Below are positions 58,237 through 64,000 of a stretch of 64,000 nucleotides of DNA, in pieces. The position numbers and the translations under genes were made by a program. Origin of the DNA: Corynebacterium sp. NML130628 (GTDB lineage: Bacteria; Actinomycetota; Actinomycetes; Mycobacteriales; Mycobacteriaceae). The DNA is taken from the NCBI RefSeq assembly GCF_001875665.1, contig NZ_MLAL01000045.1, forward strand, positions 62,001 through 126,000, in the 5' to 3' direction. Numbering within the stretch: position 1 is the stretch's first letter; each line of letters opens with the position of its first letter. Under the pieces are notes generated by a model. It saw only the letters and a list, made by a program, of their open reading frames with translations. It did not search any database and was not told where the DNA came from.

Positions 58237-59157
58237 TCATCCCTCCCCCGTCGGCGGCGTGAACTCCGCGGTGTCGAAGGCCATCTGGCACGTCGCTTGC
58301 TGTACTCGGCTGGGTGTCTGCCGCGTTTGGCACGCCACGAAGAGTTGGCAGGAGTCGTGCGCCCAGGTGCGCCACAGCGTCTCGGCGCCACCTGGGGCAG
58401 TCTCGCGGTAGGTCACGGCGTGCAGATTGTGCTCCACAAGTGTGAGCTCAGGGTCACGCTCGATACCGCTGAGCAACTGGGATACGAACTGCTCGGGCGG
58501 CAGCGTGTAACGGTTCTCGGCCGAGATCAGCACGCGCATGTCAGGGTCAGCGCCAGTGGCCATCCACCCTTGCTCGTGCTGCGCGAGCTGAAACCCGGGC
58601 GGCAGCTCAATCGCCAGGCCGTCCTGCGCAAGCCGCACGGCGGTCGGCTCGCTCGCCGCAGAAGGAGCAGGACTTGTCGACGCCCGCGACGCCGTCGGCT
58701 GACTGTGCAGCACGGTCGCAGTAGCCGACGTCGCCCCTGTCGGCAGCGCCGTGGTGGGCGAAGAGGGCGTCGATAAGAAGCGAAAGAGCACAAAGCCGCA
58801 GATAGCTGCCACAACGACCACAGCGGCGCCGAGGGTGATGAACGGCCACCATGCGCGGCGCGGCGCAAGGTCTTCGGCGGTGATGGCGGGGTGCTCCTCG
58901 GTCGGCGGGTCGACCTCAACCTCGAGGCGCTCAGCGGCGATGGTGACGTCGTAGCCGCTCATGGCCTGCTCGAACTGGTCAAGGTCCTCGGGGTTGGCGG
59001 CGATCTGAATCACGGCGCCGCCCGGGTCGGGCCCGAACAGACCACGCACGTACTGCGCGACTTCCCGCGGGCTGGGCCCATCGAAGCGGTGCACGTTGGC
59101 GGCGCCGGTGAACACGGTGTTCGTGGGCGTCATCGTGATGCGAAGATCGGGTTTCAT
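58237..59157 (-). CDS. Type VII secretion-associated protein (Rv3446c-like)
   Basis: The N-terminal domain of this 306-residue protein (VFTGAANVHRFDGPSPREVAQYVRGLFGPDPGGAVIQIAANPEDLDQFEQAMSGYDVTIAAERLEVEVD) is followed by one membrane helix (FITLGAAVVVVAAICGFVLF), a Ser/Ala-rich linker and an extracytoplasmic domain with two Cys (HDSCQLFVACQTRQTPSRVQQATCQMAF). This matches the secretion-associated protein between esxU and eccC4 in mycobacteria. It overlaps eccC by 4 bp. Its role in export is unknown. Confidence 0.8.
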   Translation of the reverse strand: MKPDLRITMTPTNTVFTGAANVHRFDGPSPREVAQYVRGLFGPDPGGAVIQIAANPEDLDQFEQAMSGYDVTIAAERLEVEVDPPTEEHPAITAEDLAPRRAWWPFITLGAAVVVVAAICGFVLFRFLSTPSSPTTALPTGATSATATVLHSQPTASRASTSPAPSAASEPTAVRLAQDGLAIELPPGFQLAQHEQGWMATGADPDMRVLISAENRYTLPPEQFVSQLLSGIERDPELTLVEHNLHAVTYRETAPGGAETLWRTWAHDSCQLFVACQTRQTPSRVQQATCQMAFDTAEFTPPTGEG

Positions 59158-62100
59158 AGTGTGGCTCCTTCGGAGTAGGGTGCGGCGACTTGGACCAAAC
59201 CACGGGCCTCACCCGATTGGACGAGCAGGCCTCGGCCGGGTGGTTGCGGGGCTGGGCGCACCCCAAAGAGCGCACCTTCGTCCCTGGTGCCGTCGAGGAT
59301 GACGACGTCCGGCAGCAGGTCTTTCAACGAAGACAAGAAACTGCCGAACATGGCACGCGATACGCCGCCGAACTTTCGGGCAGCCACCACGTGCAGACCA
59401 ATATCGCGGGCGTGCGGGAACAAAGTGGCCAGCTCACGCAAGGTGTCCTCCGGAACCAACTCGAGATCATCGACAACGAGGTAGAGCTCCGGACCCTCCC
59501 ACCAAGAACGCTGCGCGAGCTGCTGCGGGGTCACATCCGCGCCGGGCAGCCTGCCGCGCAGCGTGGTGGTCAGCGCACTGACTGCCTCATCGACGGCGCT
59601 GGTAGAGGCGGCGTAGGCCGCCACCATGTCCGGGTTCGCCCGGCCCAGGTGTGTGCGGCGCACGTCCAGAATCACCATGCGGGCCTGCTCACGTCCCATG
59701 GCCTCAATCGCGGTGATGGCCGAGGCAATCGCGGTGGACTTACCAGCAGCGCTCGCACCGATGACGAGCATGTGGCCAGACTCGCTCCACAACGGCGCAA
59801 GACGTGGCCCGCCAACACCGAGCGGCAGACGTTGGCCTCCCGGCGTGAGCAACTCCGCCACCTCCACGTGGCTTGGCAACACCCGCAGGCGCGGCACCGG
59901 CGGCTGGGACTGCGTCGCAGTGCGCACATGTGCCACGTCCTGCGCGGAAGTATGCGCAACCAGCATGAACGACCCTTCCTCAGTGATGCCACGACCGGGA
60001 AGCGCCGGCAGCTTCGCCTGCACCTTTCTATCGATGACCGAATCCATCGGCTCGGTAAGGTGCAGCTCAATCCTGGTGCCGATCACGTCGCGCACGTTCG
60101 CGCGGATCGCGTTCCAGCGCTGCGTAGTCACTACCAAGTGGATGCCGACGGCCGGCCCCTCCGCAGCGAGGCGCGTCAGCGGCTCGCGCAGGTCCTCCGT
60201 CTTCGCATCCGGCGCGAGCAACGTGTGCCAGCCGTCCACGATCAGCACGGTGTGGCGGTTTGTGCGCCGCTGCTGGTCGTCGAGCACCTCCACTAGCTCG
60301 TCGACGACGCGGCGCACCCGCTCCTCATCCGTGCGCTGTGCGACACCCGCCACATGCGGTAGCTCTGCAAGATCGCTGAAGTTGCCGGAGCCGGCGTCGA
60401 TAATGTAAAAGCACAGCTCGTCGGTGGTGTGTCGCAACGCGAGCGACGCCACCATCGTGCGCACCGCCATCGACTTCCCCGTCTGAGGCCCGCCCGCGAG
60501 CGCCACGTGGCCACCCGCCACCGACAAGTCCAGCACGAGCGGAACCTGACGCTGCTTGATTGGCTCGTCAATCACCCCGATGATCGCCTGCAGCTTCGGC
60601 ATCGACTCACTACCGCCGTAGACCTGCGAAAGCTCAATCTGTGCTGGCAGCGGCGGCAACCACACCTGGTGCGCCCGCATGCCCAGGACGTCCGCGACCT
60701 CCCTCGACTTTTCGACGACCGCCTCCAGCAACGTCGTCGTCGCATCAGTATCGACGCCCACATGTTCCTCCGCGTCCTCCACCGGCGGCGGCTCCCACCC
60801 GTGGAACAGGCGAACCGCCGCGGCCGCCTCCCGCCTGGTAACGCCGCGGGCGCGTTCCAAGGGGCCCGACACATACGCTGCACGGAAGCGCTGCAGCTCA
60901 CCGGAACCCGTGGACAAGAAACCCGCCCCTGGTTCGCTGGGTAGCTCGTAGGCGTCCGGCACGCCGAGCACCTGCCGCGACTCGGCCGCTGAGAAGGTCT
61001 TGAGACCGATACGGTAGGAAAGGTGCGAGTCCAGCCCGCGCAGCTTGCCCTCCTCCAAGCGCTGGGAGGCGAGCAGCAGGTGCACGCCCAACGAGCGGCC
61101 AAGTCGGCCGACGGCCACGAACAGGTCAGCGAAGTGCGGGTGTTGGCTGAGCAACTCAGAAAACTCGTCCAAGATGATGACCAGCGCCGGAAGCGGTGCA
61201 AGGTCTTCGCCCGCGAGCCGGGCCGCGGTGTAGTCGGTGATGTTGGCGAAATTACCGGCCTTGCGCAGCAGCTCTTGACGCCGGTTCATCTCACCAGAGA
61301 TGGCGTCGTACATGCGCTCAACCAGGATGGACTCGTCCTCCAGGTTAGTAATCACCGCCGAAGTGTGTGGCAGGGACTCGCAACCGAGGAACGTCGCGCC
61401 GCCCTTGAAGTCGACGAGCACGAGGTTGAGCTCCTCCGGCGAATGCGTGGCGGCGAGCGCCACCACGAGCGTCCTGAGCAATTCCGATTTGCCGGAGCCC
61501 GTCGCGCCGATGCACAGCCCGTGCGGGCCCATCCCGCCCTGGGCGGACTCCTTCAGGTCCAGGTAGAGGGCCTGGCCCTGGGCAGTCGACCCGATCGGGA
61601 CCATGAGGCGTTGGCGGGTGCCTTCGCGCCCGGTCCACATGGTGTGCTCGTCCAGCTCGGCGATGTCGTTGATGCCAAGCATCGGGAGCAGCTTGCCACC
61701 GTGGGAGGCGCTTTCGGCGCTGAGCAGCTCCGGGCGACGGTAGAACGCCAGCTGGCGCGCGATCAGCTTCGCCTCCGCAGCGCCAATCTTGTCAGGCCTG
61801 CCCAGAAACTCCAGGCCCATCCCGGTCAGCGCGTGGAGCTCCTCGTCGCAGACAAGGTGGAACGCCTCCTCGTCCACCAGCCAGTCCGGGTCCGGGTGGA
61901 TGACCAGCACGCACACGTTCTCGCTGCTGGTGGCGCTGGTGCTGAAGGAGATCACGGAGGGGTGCGTGGTGGCGTCGAGAAGAATGAGCTGGAATTGTGC
62001 TGCCTCCGGCGTTGCGGAGTGTGGCAGCCATTTCACCCACGCGAACTCTGCTGGCGCCTGGGCGAAGTCGATGCCGACGAGTTCCGGGCCGTGGAAGAAC

Positions 62101-62810
62101 GCCAGCTGCGCGACAATCGAGCGCGCCACCTCCGCCGCACGCGGCCCCACCAGCGTGATCACTGGAAACGCGTTGAGCGCCACCACGATCGGCATCTCTT
62201 GGACTGTGTTGACCGCGGCGACCGTCCTGCGCAGGCTCACCGCGCACACCGGGTCGAGATCTTCGGGCGAGCCTGGGTCGTCAACCTCGATCGGGGTGTG
62301 CAGCGCGACCGCCCCGACGCCGATCCGCACCTGCAGCGCGTATGGGGAGGCAGCGTGCTGCTCCCAGACGCGCTCTGCAGGCACCGCAGTGAGCAGGGCG
62401 TTTGGTGCCGGGTGGAGGTATTCGGCGTGCTCGCGTTGGATTTCGGCGTTGCTGCGCGCCCGGTGAGCGAGGGCGTCCAGGTGCCGCAGGTAGACCCGGC
62501 GCGTCTCGTCGATGTCGCCTTGGCGTTCCTGTGGCGAAAACATGGTGACCATGCCGAAGAGCATCATGACCGGGAAGATGAGCATCATTGGGCTCACGGT
62601 GCGCCCGGACATCACCATCAGTGCCATCACCGCCCCGATGGCAACCACCATGACTACCGGCAGCAACACTTTCAGCAGCGGCATCGGCTGGTCCTTGTGT
62701 GCTTGCGGTACTGCTTCGGCGCGTAGTTGGCCGGTCCGCAGTGGTGGCGGCGGCGCGAGTGTGTGCGCCGTCGATGGTGTCACGACTGGTTCGTGGTCAA
62801 GACCTAGCAT
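59154..62810 (-). CDS. eccC: Type VII secretion ATPase EccC (ESX-4-like, single chain)
   Basis: This is the motor of the ESX machine, 1218 residues. Two membrane helices near the N-terminus are followed by three FtsK/SpoIIIE ATPase domains: Walker A GATGSGKSEL at about 430, GPQTGKSMAV at about 770 and GASAAGKSTA at about 1015. The first is intact and has Walker B LVIILDEFSELL. The ATG at 62810 is chosen, with GGGGGAAAGC just before it. It is divergent from eccD by 136 bp. Confidence 0.93.
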   Translation of the reverse strand: MLGLDHEPVVTPSTAHTLAPPPPLRTGQLRAEAVPQAHKDQPMPLLKVLLPVVMVVAIGAVMALMVMSGRTVSPMMLIFPVMMLFGMVTMFSPQERQGDIDETRRVYLRHLDALAHRARSNAEIQREHAEYLHPAPNALLTAVPAERVWEQHAASPYALQVRIGVGAVALHTPIEVDDPGSPEDLDPVCAVSLRRTVAAVNTVQEMPIVVALNAFPVITLVGPRAAEVARSIVAQLAFFHGPELVGIDFAQAPAEFAWVKWLPHSATPEAAQFQLILLDATTHPSVISFSTSATSSENVCVLVIHPDPDWLVDEEAFHLVCDEELHALTGMGLEFLGRPDKIGAAEAKLIARQLAFYRRPELLSAESASHGGKLLPMLGINDIAELDEHTMWTGREGTRQRLMVPIGSTAQGQALYLDLKESAQGGMGPHGLCIGATGSGKSELLRTLVVALAATHSPEELNLVLVDFKGGATFLGCESLPHTSAVITNLEDESILVERMYDAISGEMNRRQELLRKAGNFANITDYTAARLAGEDLAPLPALVIILDEFSELLSQHPHFADLFVAVGRLGRSLGVHLLLASQRLEEGKLRGLDSHLSYRIGLKTFSAAESRQVLGVPDAYELPSEPGAGFLSTGSGELQRFRAAYVSGPLERARGVTRREAAAAVRLFHGWEPPPVEDAEEHVGVDTDATTTLLEAVVEKSREVADVLGMRAHQVWLPPLPAQIELSQVYGGSESMPKLQAIIGVIDEPIKQRQVPLVLDLSVAGGHVALAGGPQTGKSMAVRTMVASLALRHTTDELCFYIIDAGSGNFSDLAELPHVAGVAQRTDEERVRRVVDELVEVLDDQQRRTNRHTVLIVDGWHTLLAPDAKTEDLREPLTRLAAEGPAVGIHLVVTTQRWNAIRANVRDVIGTRIELHLTEPMDSVIDRKVQAKLPALPGRGITEEGSFMLVAHTSAQDVAHVRTATQSQPPVPRLRVLPSHVEVAELLTPGGQRLPLGVGGPRLAPLWSESGHMLVIGASAAGKSTAIASAITAIEAMGREQARMVILDVRRTHLGRANPDMVAAYAASTSAVDEAVSALTTTLRGRLPGADVTPQQLAQRSWWEGPELYLVVDDLELVPEDTLRELATLFPHARDIGLHVVAARKFGGVSRAMFGSFLSSLKDLLPDVVILDGTRDEGALFGVRPAPQPPGRGLLVQSGEARGLVQVAAPYSEGATL

Positions 62811-62946
62811 GCTTTCCCCCTCATGCGTTCCCCGGTTGCACATTCCCCCTCGCGCAACTTCTGCATGCATTCTAGGCGATGGTGCGCTACATTGTTCAAG
62901 TTAAGCGCCAAGTCGCGCATTTGTATGTTTTCCGGGGGGATTCATC

Positions 62947-64000
62947 GTGGCAGTTTCTGCAACGCATCACATCGTGCACGTCACCATTCGTATCGACGTC
63001 GCTTCGCTTCACCGCGATATCGACCTCAGCTTGCCGACGTCCTCGTCGCTCCAGGAACTGATACCCGAGATCGCGCGCTTTGTGGAGCTGCCGCAGCTGC
63101 ACCGCCCGTGGGAGTTCACCAACGTGGCCGGTATCCCGCTCGATGGGCATGCGCCGCTATACCAGCTCAAGATGAGAAACGGTGCGACTGTGGTGATGCG
63201 CCCTCAGGAGCAGCCGACGCCTCCCGTGATCCGTGACGCAGCCCATTCGCTGAGCGCGGCCGCGGCCTCTGCTCGCGACGTGCGTGGGCTGCACATTGGT
63301 GCGACGGTGCTGGGCCTGCTGTGTATTGCGGCGGTGGCCGGCACGGTCGGCGGCTGGGCGTTCGGCGCGGGCCTGGCGGCTGCGACGGCGCTGGTGCTAT
63401 CGCTCGCGGCGCGAAGCAGCGCGGTTTACGTGGCGTTTCTCGGCGCCGCCATGTTTGGGGTCGGCACTTGGGTAGCGGGTCCTCCTGCGAGCTGGGATGC
63501 AACGAGCGATACCGCGATCGGGATGCTCGCGGCGGCAATCACTGCCGTGGCCTGCGTGGTCGTAGGAGTGATGCTCAGGCTGTGCGGCCCAGCCGTTGCA
63601 ACGTTCGCGGTGGTGTGCGCGCTGCAGCTGGCCGCAGCTTCGCTCGGCGCTTGGCTGCCGCAGCACCACGCGGGGGCGGCGGTGGTCGTACTGCTCGGGC
63701 TGCTGTTGGTCATGCTCACCCCGCACATCGCGACGGCCGCAGCGGGACTCAAGGTGCCGCGCATCCCCACCGCCGGCGAGGATTTTGACCGCTCGGATGT
63801 GTACCAGAGTGACGTCGATACGCGCAGCCAGACTGCGCTGACGGTGGCAGCAGCGATCGCGTGCGCCGTGACCACCTGCTGCCTGCCGGCGCTCTACGGC
63901 ATCGCCACGATGGACGCCGCGCTGGGCTGGCGCGTGGCGCTCGCCGGTTGTGTGGCAGGTGCGCTGCTCATCCACGCGGTGCGCCACCACTACCCCACCC
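62947..64000 (+). CDS. eccD: Type VII secretion integral membrane protein EccD, 3' truncated by window end
   Basis: The open frame runs from GTG at 62947, preceded by a GGGGGGA sequence, to the window edge (351 codons visible). Residues 1-85 form a ubiquitin-like YukD domain (HHIVHVTIRIDVASLHRDIDLSLPTSSSLQELIPEIARFV, then LDGHAPLYQLKMRNGATVVMRP). At least eight hydrophobic helices follow, starting GLHIGATVLGLLCIAAVAGTVGG. EccD forms the pore-lining core of the ESX membrane complex. The remaining helices lie outside the window. Confidence 0.85.
   Translation, partial: MAVSATHHIVHVTIRIDVASLHRDIDLSLPTSSSLQELIPEIARFVELPQLHRPWEFTNVAGIPLDGHAPLYQLKMRNGATVVMRPQEQPTPPVIRDAAHSLSAAAASARDVRGLHIGATVLGLLCIAAVAGTVGGWAFGAGLAAATALVLSLAARSSAVYVAFLGAAMFGVGTWVAGPPASWDATSDTAIGMLAAAITAVACVVVGVMLRLCGPAVATFAVVCALQLAAASLGAWLPQHHAGAAVVVLLGLLLVMLTPHIATAAAGLKVPRIPTAGEDFDRSDVYQSDVDTRSQTALTVAAAIACAVTTCCLPALYGIATMDAALGWRVALAGCVAGALLIHAVRHHYPT

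Overview
The window reads as a chromosomal segment of a Corynebacterium species (Actinobacteria, Mycobacteriales). The support is high GC content, dense genes with 1-8 bp overlaps, a monomeric NADP isocitrate dehydrogenase, the metY-metX pair with McbR-type operators, DnaE2/ImuB, SigD/RsdA, an ESX-4-type secretion locus and an EsrISR-like three-component system. From memory, gene order follows the M. tuberculosis Rv3330-Rv3450 and C. glutamicum cg0660s-cg0780s regions. This is core backbone with some lineage-specific insertions. I found no tRNA, rRNA, insertion sequence, prophage or CRISPR array, and no gene-free stretch longer than 300 bases.

Layout. 1-7.3 kb: a truncated D,D-carboxypeptidase, a YihY membrane protein, trpS, a TRIC-type channel, exonuclease III and icd. 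7.3-8.4 kb: a palindromic repeat and a DUF559 nuclease-like gene. 8.7-14.6 kb: metY-metX, a DUF3017 protein, folD, trmL and two bacterial-PH membrane proteins. 14.7-20.6 kb: SOS polymerase dnaE2, divergent from the methionine importer metQNI. 20.6-25.8 kb: a HAD phosphatase, a sucrase/ferredoxin-like protein with an iron-box-like site, an AMIN-like lipoprotein, and imuA'-imuB under a LexA box. 25.8-34.1 kb: a five-gene dipeptide-type ABC transporter operon ending in a fused CMD/AhpD protein, divergent from a large FAD/NAD(P)-binding protein. Two tandem McbR-type operators lie between them; this is the best candidate for an undescribed system, probably for acquiring an organosulfur compound. 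34.1-37.0 kb: an EsrISR-like envelope-stress module. 37.0-42.8 kb: guaA, an Aer-like PAS protein, guaB3 and guaB2. 42.9-46.8 kb: DUF5319, rsdA, sigD, groEL1 and groES with a CIRCE operator. 46.9-51.8 kb: an operon with tsaD, rimI, tsaB, an anchored hypothetical, a fused alr-tsaE gene and a membrane protein. 51.9-54.7 kb: an alpha/beta-hydrolase fold protein lacking its nucleophile, and a three-gene module with a WXG100-like protein. 54.8-57.2 kb: glmM, rpsI, rplM. 57.4-64 kb: an ESX-4-like locus (two WXG100 proteins, a secretion-associated protein, eccC, and eccD cut by the window end).

How the parts work together. Sulfur and methionine supply recurs: metY/metX, metQNI and the new transporter locus all carry TAGAC-N6-GTCTA-like sites. 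SOS mutagenesis is also spread out: dnaE2 and imuA'B sit about 7 kb apart, each with a 14/16 LexA-box match. Guanine nucleotide synthesis (guaB2, guaB3, guaA) and t6A tRNA modification (tsaB, tsaD, tsaE) are clustered. The secretion locus is flanked by rplM-rpsI-glmM, with a likely substrate module on the far side of glmM.

Limits. All calls come from reading translated sequence and motifs; no database search, structure prediction or expression data was available. Start codons were moved inward where a ribosome binding site or family alignment favoured it.
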